Shown piece by piece: positions 1-5,425 of a stretch of DNA of 5,425 bases. The first letter of the stretch is position 1, and every line of letters begins with the position of its first letter. The notes beneath the pieces are model-generated. The model did no database searches. It was not told the origin of the DNA and saw only the letters and a program-made list of their open reading frames with translations. Source of the DNA: Pseudomonadota bacterium (GTDB lineage Bacteria; Pseudomonadota; Gammaproteobacteria; Burkholderiales; SCOH01); assembly GCA_030917985.1 (NCBI GenBank), contig JAUPTR010000207.1:1-5425 (forward strand). The letters run 5' to 3'. The translations under genes and the position numbers were made by a program.

Positions 1-2045
1 CACGGGTACGCTGGGACAACACGCAGATCAAGCTATCGCAAATACTTGAAGCAATAGCATCCATTGGTTACCGCGCGCATCCATTCGACGCAGCACGGCA
101 GGAGGCGCTTGCACAACAGGAACGCAAAACGGCGCTGCTGCGCATCTATCTTGCCGGGTTATCGATGATGCAAGTGATGATGTATGCGGTTCCGCTTTAC
201 GTGGCGGAAGCCGGGGACATGAGCCGTGACATGGAAGGGCTGATGCGCTGGGCAAGCCTGATTCTGACGCTTCCTGTTGTACTCTACTCATCCATCCCCT
301 TTTATCAAGGCTCCTGGCGTGATCTGAAGGCCGGCCGGGCCGGCATGGACGTGCCGGTAGCACTTGGTGTATTGACCGCCTTTGCCGCCAGCACATGGGC
401 AACAATCACCCAAAGTGGTGAAGTCTATTTTGACTCGGTCTCGATGTTTGTCTTTCTGTTATTGGGCGGGCGCTATCTGGAAATGCTGGCACGGCGTAAA
501 GCAGGCTCTGCAGTCGAAAAACTGGTCAAACTGATCCCCTCTTTCGCCCATCGCCTGCCGGATTACCCGCAAGACAAAGCACCGCAGGAGGCAGCCGTTG
601 CCCAACTGCAAGTGGGTGACTATTTACTCGTCCGTGAAGGCGAAATCATACCGGCCGATGGAATCATCATCGAGGGAAACACACAGGTAGATGAAGCATT
701 GCTGACGGGAGAAGGCCGCCCGATCGACAAACACTGCGGAGACGAACTGATCGGAGGAGCCCTCAACCGGGCCAATCCGGTGGTACTGCAAATCAGTCGT
801 ATCGGCGCCCAGTCGACATTGTCCGGCATTGTCCGGCTACTTGACAAAGCCATTGCCGAGAAGCCACGTTTTTCGCAACTTGCCGATCGGGTATCTGCCT
901 GGTTTGTTGTTGCACTGTTGCTGATTGCGGCGGCGACAGCAATCGGCTGGTATGCTCATGATCCACAGCGGGCACTCTGGATAACAGTATCGGTGCTGGT
1001 CGTCAGTTGTCCCTGCGCGCTGTCGCTTGCAGCCCCGGCAGCACTAGCAACCGCAACCGGAAAGCTGGCGCAGCTTGGCTTGCTGATCACGCAGGGGCAT
1101 GCACTTGAAACACTGTCCCGGGTTGACTGCGTGGTTTTTGACAAAACCGGCACACTCACCACCGGGCAAATGCAAATCATCGATCGCTTTTATTTTGGCG
1201 ACCCGGCACATGCGGATGCAATCGCAACATCGCTGGAACAACAGTCATCACACCCCATTGCCCATGCCTTTTCGCAGATTCAGACAAAACATCAGCCAAC
1301 TGCCGGCAACATCCGCTACAGCCCCGGCAGTGGTATTGAAGGCGTCTGCGAGCATACGACATACAGGATTGGCAACTATAGCCATGTTGCAGAACTGGTC
1401 GGCACAGTCTCCTGCCCCGGGTGCGTGGCACCAACCGATGCAACATTGGTTTATCTCGGCCGTGAGGGCACTTGGCTGGCATGTTATGCCATCGCAGACG
1501 AATTAAGGCCGGAGGCACCTGCGGTTATCAAGTTATTGCAGCAACAGGAAAAACAATTGCTGCTTCTTTCCGGTGACAGGCGAACATCGGTAGAAAGTTT
1601 GGCTCGGCGCCTGCAACTACCTGACTGGCAGGCGGAATGCACTCCCCGGCAAAAACTGGAGGTGCTGGCTGACCTGCAACAACAAGGCAAATCCGTACTG
1701 ATGATAGGTGACGGCATTAACGACGCACCGGTATTGGCGGCAGCTCAGGTGTCCATCGCCATCGGCAGCGGATCCGACATCGCACGCGCCAGTGGCGATA
1801 TGGTCTTGCTGGTCGAATCCCTGCGCCCGGTCATGTCTGGCCTGGATCTGTCGCGGCGCTGCATGGCCATCATTCGGCAGAACCTGGCCTGGGCTTTGAT
1901 TTATAATGTGATAGCCTTGCCGCTGGCCATTGCCGGGCTTGTTACCCCATGGCTCGCCGGTTTGGGCATGGCGGGCAGTTCCCTGCTGGTAGTGGCCAAT
2001 GCCCTGAGGTTGGCACGCCCCTCGGCGATATCAGAGGAAAGCTGA
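1..2045 (+). CDS. ccoI: CcoI/FixI copper-translocating P1B-type ATPase (5' partial)
   Basis: Inner-membrane P-type ATPase that uses ATP to move copper out of the cytoplasm for the CuB centre of the cbb3 oxidase. The frame is open from the window edge (first whole codon at 3) and 680 residues are visible. The first ~30 residues look like the end of a heavy-metal-associated domain (ILEAIASIGYRAHPF). Eight membrane helices can be traced. Seen motifs: TGE of the actuator domain at 705-713, CPC in helix 6 at 1008-1016, phosphorylation motif DKTGT at 1140-1154, HP of the N-domain at 1251-1256, hinge GDGINDAP at 1707-1730, and helix 7/8 metal residues YN (1902-1907) and MxxSS (1968-1982). All are typical of Cu(I) pumps. 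The N-terminal cysteine-rich part lies upstream, as family members are about 800 residues long. Assignment to CcoI rather than CopA rests on the adjoining ccoS and ccoNOQP. An unusual CPGC sits at 1413-1424. The ATG at 165 is internal, not the start. Confidence 0.96.
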   Translation, partial: RVRWDNTQIKLSQILEAIASIGYRAHPFDAARQEALAQQERKTALLRIYLAGLSMMQVMMYAVPLYVAEAGDMSRDMEGLMRWASLILTLPVVLYSSIPFYQGSWRDLKAGRAGMDVPVALGVLTAFAASTWATITQSGEVYFDSVSMFVFLLLGGRYLEMLARRKAGSAVEKLVKLIPSFAHRLPDYPQDKAPQEAAVAQLQVGDYLLVREGEIIPADGIIIEGNTQVDEALLTGEGRPIDKHCGDELIGGALNRANPVVLQISRIGAQSTLSGIVRLLDKAIAEKPRFSQLADRVSAWFVVALLLIAAATAIGWYAHDPQRALWITVSVLVVSCPCALSLAAPAALATATGKLAQLGLLITQGHALETLSRVDCVVFDKTGTLTTGQMQIIDRFYFGDPAHADAIATSLEQQSSHPIAHAFSQIQTKHQPTAGNIRYSPGSGIEGVCEHTTYRIGNYSHVAELVGTVSCPGCVAPTDATLVYLGREGTWLACYAIADELRPEAPAVIKLLQQQEKQLLLLSGDRRTSVESLARRLQLPDWQAECTPRQKLEVLADLQQQGKSVLMIGDGINDAPVLAAAQVSIAIGSGSDIARASGDMVLLVESLRPVMSGLDLSRRCMAIIRQNLAWALIYNVIALPLAIAGLVTPWLAGLGMAGSSLLVVANALRLARPSAISEES
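2033..2037 (+). promoter_or_regulatory. Shine-Dalgarno of ccoS (decides the TTG start)
   Basis: AGAGG, followed by GAAA-like purines, lies 10 bases before the TTG at 2048 and within the last codons of ccoI. It supports the TTG as the real start of ccoS, since no ATG or GTG gives a CcoS-sized protein. Initiation here would be coupled to translation of the ccoI end. Confidence 0.6.
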
Positions 2046-2047
2046 TT

Positions 2048-2227
2048 TTGGAAATCCTCTATCTGTTGATTCCGTTAAGTTTGTTGCTGGTCGTTCTTAT
2101 TGTCGGCATTTTCTGGTGGACCGTAAAAAGCGGCCAGCTGGATGATCTGGAAGGCCCCGCGTATCGCGTCATCATGGATGATGACAAGGCGCAGGTGAAG
2201 AATGAAAAAACACACGAAAATAATTGA
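2048..2227 (+). CDS. ccoS: CcoS, cbb3 oxidase maturation protein
   Basis: Small single-pass membrane protein of 59 residues. In other bacteria CcoS is required for insertion of haem b, haem b3 and CuB into CcoN. Family features seen: the start (M)EILYLLIPLSL, one hydrophobic helix at about residues 3-23, the aromatic FWW patch at its end, then the conserved SGQLDDLEGPAYRVIMDDD stretch at about 28-46 and a short charged tail. The start is a TTG codon: the conserved N-terminus begins exactly there and the length matches the family. An ATG at 1949 in the same frame would add 33 residues read out of frame through ccoI, with no resemblance to CcoS. The gene begins two bases after the ccoI stop, so the two are almost certainly co-transcribed and translationally coupled. 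Confidence 0.93.
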   Translation: MEILYLLIPLSLLLVVLIVGIFWWTVKSGQLDDLEGPAYRVIMDDDKAQVKNEKTHENN

Positions 2228-2256
2228 TTGACTTGTAATATTCCATTATCGATAAT
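2228..2256 (+). promoter_or_regulatory. Candidate sigma70 promoter before ccoN (P1)
   Basis: TTGACT (2228-2233, 5 of 6 to the -35 consensus), a 17-base spacer, and GATAAT (2251-2256, 5 of 6 to the -10 consensus) start directly after the ccoS stop codon. A transcript would begin near 2263 and carry ccoNOQP with a leader of about 130 bases. This is pattern matching only, although hexamers and spacing are both good. The -10 box is the right half of a perfect palindrome (2245-2256). Confidence 0.5.
2245..2256 (+). repeat. 12-bp perfect palindrome over the candidate -10 box
   Basis: ATTATCGATAAT is a perfect inverted repeat with no loop. Its right half is the candidate P1 -10 hexamer GATAAT. A symmetric site in this position could be an operator, but I do not recognise the regulator, and an AT-rich palindrome of this length can arise by chance. 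Confidence 0.4.
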
Positions 2257-2293
2257 CCGCGCGGCTAAACCGCTACTGGCAACATGGCTTATA

Positions 2294-2307
2294 TTGATCA
2301 AAGTCAA
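2294..2307 (+). promoter_or_regulatory. FNR/Anr-type box upstream of ccoN
   Basis: TTGATcaaaGTCAA matches the FNR/Anr consensus TTGAT-N4-ATCAA at 9 of 10 conserved positions (G for A at 2303). The site centre is 2300.5. With the -10-like TATATC at 2331-2336, a start near 2342-2343 puts the box at about -41.5 to -42.5, the class II activator position. FNR-family control of ccoNOQP under low oxygen is well established in other proteobacteria. Confidence 0.85.
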
Positions 2308-2330
2308 CCTGCCAGTGCGTGAAAGACTTT

Positions 2331-2336
2331 TATATC
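2331..2336 (+). promoter_or_regulatory. Candidate -10 box of the FNR-dependent promoter (P2)
   Basis: TATATC matches TATAAT at 4 of 6 positions and lies where a class II FNR promoter needs it. No good -35 hexamer is needed or seen because the FNR box occupies that place. The predicted start is about 2342-2343, giving a leader of about 50 bases before ccoN. The exact start base is inferred. Confidence 0.5.
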
Positions 2337-2382
2337 ACTCGGTGCATACGTCAGGCTTGGCATATGCAATTTTTGCAACACT

Positions 2383-2387
2383 GGGAG
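2383..2387 (+). promoter_or_regulatory. Shine-Dalgarno of ccoN (decides the start)
   Basis: GGGAG ends 6 bases before the ATG at 2394. It selects this ATG over the in-frame GTG at 2319 and ATG at 2364. The GTG at 2319 also lies upstream of the predicted P2 transcript start. Confidence 0.75.
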
Positions 2388-2393
2388 AAGTCC

Positions 2394-3824
2394 ATGCAAT
2401 CGCAATCCACATACAACTATAAAGTGGTGCGACAATTTGCCCTGATGACCGTCGTCTGGGGGATTGTCGGCATGGCTGTCGGCGTCTTGTGCGCTGCACA
2501 GCTCGTGTGGCCGGAGTTGAATTTTGATACTCCTTGGCTCACCTACAGCCGTTTACGTCCGCTACATACCAATGCCGTCATTTTTGCGTTTGGTGGTAGC
2601 GCCCTGTTCGCCACGTCTTATTATGTGGTTCAGCGCACCTGCCATACCCGGCTGTTTGCAGAAAAGCTGGCTGCGTTCACTTTCTGGGGCTGGCAAGTCG
2701 TCATTCTGCTTGCCGCGCTGACCTTGCCGATGGGGTTTACCAGCGGCAAGGAGTATGCCGAACTGGAATGGCCGATTGATATCCTGATCACCATCGTCTG
2801 GGTTTCATACGCCATCGTCTTTTTCGGCACGATCGCAACCCGCAAGATCAAACACATCTATGTGGCCAACTGGTTCTACGGTGCCTTCATTCTGACCGTA
2901 GCACTGCTGCATCTGGTTAACAGCGCCGAAATTCCGGTATCGATGTTCAAGTCTTACTCGGCATATGCCGGTGCGGCGGATGCGATGATCCAGTGGTGGT
3001 ATGGCCACAATGCGGTAGGTTTCTTCCTGACTGCAGGCTTCCTCGGCATGATGTACTACTTCGTGCCGAAGCAGGTTGGCCGTCCGGTTTACTCCTATCG
3101 TCTGTCGGTCGTGCATTTCTGGGCGCTGATCTTCACCTACATGTGGGCAGGCCCGCATCACCTGCACTACACTGCGCTGCCGGACTGGACCCAGTCGGTG
3201 GGCATGGTGTTCTCGCTGATTCTGCTGGCTCCGAGCTGGGGTGGCATGATCAATGGCGTGATGACCCTGTCGGGCGCCTGGCACCAGCTGCGTGATGACC
3301 CGGTGCTGAAATTCCTGGTTACGGCACTGTCGTTCTACGGTATGTCGACCTTCGAAGGCCCGATGATGTCGATCAAAACCGTGAATGCCCTGTCGCACTA
3401 TACCGACTGGACCGTAGGCCACGTTCACTCCGGCGCTCTGGGCTGGGTGGCAATGATCTCGATCGGCTCCATTTATTATCTGATTCCGCGCCTGTTTGGT
3501 CGCGAACAGATGTTCAGCATCAAACTGATTGAAACCCACTTCTGGATGGCCACCATCGGTGTTGTGCTGTATATCGCCTCGATGTGGATCTCCGGCGTAA
3601 TGGAAGGCCTGATGTGGCGTGCAGTGAATGCGGACGGCACCCTGACCTATTCTTTCGCCGAAGTGGTAAAAGCCAAATATCCGTACCTGACCATCCGCTT
3701 CCTCGGCGGCCTGCTGTTCCTGTCGGGCATGTTTGTCATGGCTTACAACGTGCTGAAAACCGTTGCCCAGGGCAAGGCTGTCGAAGGCGGCATCCCGGCT
3801 CCGGTTGCACACGCCCACGCTTAA
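2394..3824 (+). CDS. ccoN: Cytochrome cbb3 oxidase catalytic subunit I, CcoN
   Basis: Catalytic subunit of the C-type haem-copper oxidase: reduces O2 to water at a haem b3-CuB centre in the inner membrane and pumps protons. It has 476 residues, normal for CcoN, with about 12 membrane helices. By position it matches my recollection of Pseudomonas stutzeri CcoN with an offset of two. Haem b ligands are H58 (RPLHTN) and H345; the haem b3 ligand is H343 (VGHVHSG). CuB ligands are H205 (WWYGHN), H255 and H256 (GPHHLHY). Y249 (FTYMW) is the tyrosine cross-linked to a CuB histidine (H205). E321 (STFEGP) lies near the active site, and E120 and E123 (GKEYAELEW) fit the conserved pair at the calcium site. 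No key residue is missing. The start is the ATG with a good Shine-Dalgarno 6 bases upstream. First gene of the structural operon, 15 bases before ccoO. Confidence 0.98.
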   Translation: MQSQSTYNYKVVRQFALMTVVWGIVGMAVGVLCAAQLVWPELNFDTPWLTYSRLRPLHTNAVIFAFGGSALFATSYYVVQRTCHTRLFAEKLAAFTFWGWQVVILLAALTLPMGFTSGKEYAELEWPIDILITIVWVSYAIVFFGTIATRKIKHIYVANWFYGAFILTVALLHLVNSAEIPVSMFKSYSAYAGAADAMIQWWYGHNAVGFFLTAGFLGMMYYFVPKQVGRPVYSYRLSVVHFWALIFTYMWAGPHHLHYTALPDWTQSVGMVFSLILLAPSWGGMINGVMTLSGAWHQLRDDPVLKFLVTALSFYGMSTFEGPMMSIKTVNALSHYTDWTVGHVHSGALGWVAMISIGSIYYLIPRLFGREQMFSIKLIETHFWMATIGVVLYIASMWISGVMEGLMWRAVNADGTLTYSFAEVVKAKYPYLTIRFLGGLLFLSGMFVMAYNVLKTVAQGKAVEGGIPAPVAHAHA

Positions 3825-3825
3825 C

Positions 3826-3832
3826 AGGAAGG
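3826..3832 (+). promoter_or_regulatory. Shine-Dalgarno of ccoO
   Basis: AGGAAGG starts directly after the ccoN stop and ends 7 bases before the ccoO ATG. It is a strong site in a 15-base gap, consistent with independent high-level initiation on the shared transcript. Confidence 0.75.
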
Positions 3833-3839
3833 TGTCGTC

Positions 3840-4451
3840 ATGAACATACAAAAAATGATCGAAGAAAACGTAGCCGCGCTGGTGATTTTCAGCGTGCTCG
3901 TTGTCAGTGTGGCAGGGCTGGTGGAAATTGTGCCGCTGTTCTTTCAGAAATCGACCACCGAGCCGATTGAGGGCGTCAAGCCCTACCCGGCACTGCAACT
4001 GGCTGGCCGCGATATTTATATCCGTGAAGGCTGCTATGGCTGCCACTCGCAGATGATTCGCCCGTTCCGGGCGGAAACCGAACGTTATGGCCATTACTCG
4101 GTGGCGGGTGAATCGGTATTCGATCACCCCTTCCAGTGGGGCTCGAAACGTACCGGCCCGGATCTGGCGCGTGTGGGTGGTCGTTACTCCGATGACTGGC
4201 ATCGCGTTCACCTGAACAACCCGCGAGACGTGGTACCGGAATCGAATATGCCGGCCTACCCGTGGTTGTCGCGCAATCAGGTTGATGCAGAGATTCTGCC
4301 GGCCAAGATGGAGGCACTGCGCAAAGTCGGCGTACCGTATACCGACGAAGACATCAAAGGTGCAGTCGAGGCAGCCAAGGGCAAAACCGAAATGGATGCA
4401 CTGGTTGCATACCTGCAAGGTTTGGGTCTGGCCCTGAAAAACGCGAGGTAA
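3840..4451 (+). CDS. ccoO: Cytochrome cbb3 oxidase monohaem subunit II, CcoO
   Basis: Membrane-anchored cytochrome c subunit that passes electrons from CcoP to the haem b of CcoN. It has 203 residues, the usual size. One N-terminal membrane anchor spans about residues 12-34 and the rest is periplasmic. The single haem c motif is C65-Y-G-C68-H69 (codons 4032-4046), in the CcoO-typical context REGCYGCHSQMIRPF. M137 in ESNMPAYPWL is the likely axial methionine. S102 (QWGSKRTGPDL) fits the serine that contributes to the calcium site with CcoN. The C-terminal part (YTDEDIKGAVEAAKGKTEMDALVAYLQ) is also typical. It lies between ccoN and ccoQ with gaps of 15 and 6 bases. Confidence 0.98.
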   Translation: MNIQKMIEENVAALVIFSVLVVSVAGLVEIVPLFFQKSTTEPIEGVKPYPALQLAGRDIYIREGCYGCHSQMIRPFRAETERYGHYSVAGESVFDHPFQWGSKRTGPDLARVGGRYSDDWHRVHLNNPRDVVPESNMPAYPWLSRNQVDAEILPAKMEALRKVGVPYTDEDIKGAVEAAKGKTEMDALVAYLQGLGLALKNAR

Positions 4452-4457
4452 TCCCAT

Positions 4458-4646
4458 ATGACACTGACCGATATGCGAGTAATTGTCACCGTGGTGTCGT
4501 TCGTTTGTTTCATCGGCATCGTTCTGTGGGCTTTCAGCAGCCACCGCAGCAAATCGTTCGACGAGGCGGCGCAACTCCCGTTTCTGGATGAAGACAATGC
4601 CGGAAAACAATCGCCGTCGGTCAGTCAGCACGGAGCACAACAATGA
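4458..4646 (+). CDS. ccoQ: Cytochrome cbb3 oxidase small subunit, CcoQ/FixQ
   Basis: Small membrane subunit of 62 residues that, in studied species, stabilises the cbb3 complex and its association with CcoP. One membrane helix spans about residues 6-26. It is followed by a short cytoplasmic tail with the CcoQ-typical block FDEAAQLPFLDED (residues 34-46) and a variable polar end. A GAGGT sequence overlapping the ccoO stop (4445-4449) ends 8 bases before the ATG. The TGA stop overlaps the ccoP ATG. Identity rests on the helix-plus-motif pattern and on its place between ccoO and ccoP. Confidence 0.93.
   Translation: MTLTDMRVIVTVVSFVCFIGIVLWAFSSHRSKSFDEAAQLPFLDEDNAGKQSPSVSQHGAQQ
4632..4635 (+). 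promoter_or_regulatory. Shine-Dalgarno of ccoP within ccoQ
   Basis: GGAG ends 7 bases before the ATG at 4643, inside the last codons of ccoQ. Together with the ATGA stop/start overlap it fixes the ccoP start and suggests translational coupling. Confidence 0.7.
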
Positions 4647-5425
4647 GTGATTTTGTGAGCAGTTTCTGGAGTATATGGATCACGGTCATCGTGATCGTTG
4701 GCATCATCGGCCTGGCATTGCTGCTGCAATCGCAGAAAACCATGCGTATTCAGCCGGGTGAAAAAGTCGAGACCATGGGTCACGTCTGGGATGGTGACCT
4801 GGAGGAGTACAACAATCCGATGCCACGCTGGTGGATCGGCCTGTTCTGGGCCACCCTGGTTTTCGGTATTGTCTATCTGGTGATGTATCCGGGTTTGGGC
4901 ACATTTGCCGGTGTTTATAAATGGACCTCAAAAGGCCAGTACGAGTTGGAGCGCAATACTGCCGAAGACAAATACAAGGCCATTTACGAGAAATTCCAGA
5001 AAATGGACATCAAGGCAGTGGCAGCCGACCCGGAGGCAAAACAGATGGGGCAGCGCCTGTTCCGCACCTACTGCATGCAGTGTCACGGTGCCGATGCCAA
5101 GGGAGCCAAGGGTTTTCCCAACCTGACCGACAGCGAATGGCTGTATGGCGGCGAGCCGGACAAGATCCACGAAAGCATCGCCAATGGCCGCAAAGGTGCG
5201 ATGCCGGCGTTTGGCGCAGCATTCGGTGAAGATGGCGTACGCAACGTTGCCCACTATGTATTGTCGCTGTCAGCCCTGAAGCATGACGATGTCCGTGCGC
5301 AGCAAGGCAAAGAAACCTTCCAGACCGTGTGTGCAGCTTGCCACGGTGCCGATGGCAAGGGCAACCAGGCGATTGGAGCCCCCAACCTGACTGACAAAAC
5401 CTGGCTTTACTCGGTATCGCAAAAC
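4643..5425 (+). CDS. ccoP: Cytochrome cbb3 oxidase dihaem subunit III, CcoP (3' partial)
   Basis: Membrane-bound dihaem cytochrome c that takes electrons from the bc1 complex or soluble cytochromes and hands them to CcoO. The frame runs without a stop to the window end, with 261 residues visible. Roughly 40 C-terminal residues are missing compared with the usual ~300. Two membrane helices lie at about 8-29 and 62-84, joined by a loop with the family block GHVWDGDLEEYNNPMPRWW; this two-helix form is the one known from P. stutzeri rather than the single-helix alphaproteobacterial form. Two cytochrome c domains follow: C144-M-Q-C147-H148 (codons 5072-5086) with axial M187 (GAMPAF), and C230-A-A-C233-H234 (codons 5330-5344), whose axial methionine lies beyond the window. 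The ATG overlaps the ccoQ stop (ATGA), with GGAG 7 bases upstream. Confidence 0.97.
   Translation, partial: MSDFVSSFWSIWITVIVIVGIIGLALLLQSQKTMRIQPGEKVETMGHVWDGDLEEYNNPMPRWWIGLFWATLVFGIVYLVMYPGLGTFAGVYKWTSKGQYELERNTAEDKYKAIYEKFQKMDIKAVAADPEAKQMGQRLFRTYCMQCHGADAKGAKGFPNLTDSEWLYGGEPDKIHESIANGRKGAMPAFGAAFGEDGVRNVAHYVLSLSALKHDDVRAQQGKETFQTVCAACHGADGKGNQAIGAPNLTDKTWLYSVSQN

Noticed and set aside
28..405. Reverse-strand and alternative-frame open frames across ccoI (e.g. 28-405 minus, 1099-1506 plus)
   Set aside because: They overlap the well-supported ccoI frame, have low-complexity Arg/Ser/Pro/Cys-rich translations, and lack ribosome sites or recognisable domains.
817..837. 10-bp tandem repeat CATTGTCCGG x2 in ccoI, possible slippage
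   Set aside because: It encodes the family-typical STLSGIVRL in two different registers without shifting the frame, so it is a coincidence of normal coding sequence.
1949..2047. 33-codon N-terminal extension of ccoS from ATG 1949
   Set aside because: The extra residues come from out-of-frame reading of the ccoI end and do not resemble the CcoS family.
2224..2237. Second FNR-like site starting TTGAT at the ccoS stop
   Set aside because: The right half reads TTGTA rather than ATCAA, so only one half-site is present.
2261..2273. Small hairpin GCGG-CTAAA-CCGC after ccoS as a terminator
   Set aside because: Only four base pairs and no following T run, so it is too weak for an intrinsic terminator.
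2365..2377. Inverted repeat TGCAA-TTT-TTGCA in the ccoN leader
   Set aside because: Five weak pairs with a three-base loop, no match to a regulator I know, and likely chance in an AT-rich leader.
2319..2393. 25-codon N-terminal extension of ccoN from GTG 2319
   Set aside because: No Shine-Dalgarno precedes it, it lies before the predicted FNR-dependent transcript start, and the conserved CcoN N-terminus plus a good ribosome site point to ATG 2394.
2805..4643. 612-codon open frame on the reverse strand
   Set aside because: It shares codon boundaries with ccoN, ccoO and ccoQ and stays open only because those genes avoid TTA, CTA and TCA. Its translation shows no domain, and all three sense genes are certain. 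Reported as a codon-use observation, not as a gene.

Overview
The window is a cytochrome cbb3 oxidase locus, with all genes on the + strand in the order ccoI (5'-truncated) - ccoS - [166-bp regulatory gap] - ccoN - ccoO - ccoQ - ccoP (3'-truncated). It points to a respiring proteobacterium able to live in low oxygen. CcoN, CcoO and CcoP have the form seen in beta- and gammaproteobacteria, including a CcoP with two N-terminal membrane helices, and the order ccoI-ccoS before ccoNOQP fits Betaproteobacteria best as far as I recall. Genus cannot be given from sequence reading alone.

Bases 1-2227 encode assembly factors. CcoI is a P1B-type copper ATPase that supplies copper for the CuB site of CcoN. 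CcoS is a small membrane protein needed for cofactor insertion into CcoN; it starts at a TTG codon two bases after the ccoI stop. Bases 2228-2393 hold no gene but are rich in signals: a sigma70-like promoter candidate whose -10 box is half of a perfect 12-bp palindrome, then an FNR/Anr-type box placed correctly for a class II anaerobically activated promoter, then a good Shine-Dalgarno sequence for ccoN.

Bases 2394-5425 encode the oxidase itself. CcoN is the catalytic haem b / haem b3-CuB subunit. CcoO (one haem c) and CcoP (two haems c) pass electrons to it from the cytochrome bc1 complex or soluble cytochrome c, and CcoQ is a small membrane subunit. The genes are tightly packed (15-bp gap, 6-bp gap, 4-bp overlap), as expected for one transcript. 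CcoP is cut by the window end before its last axial methionine.

I see no new biological system here. Every open frame with coding support belongs to a known family and all key ligands are present. The points worth a second look are the layered control region between ccoS and ccoN, a CxxC pair in the nucleotide-binding part of CcoI, and a marked codon-use contrast between ccoI and ccoNOQ that leaves a 1.8-kb open but non-coding antisense frame. No tRNA, rRNA, CRISPR array, insertion sequence or clear terminator was found, and no gene-free stretch exceeds 166 bp.
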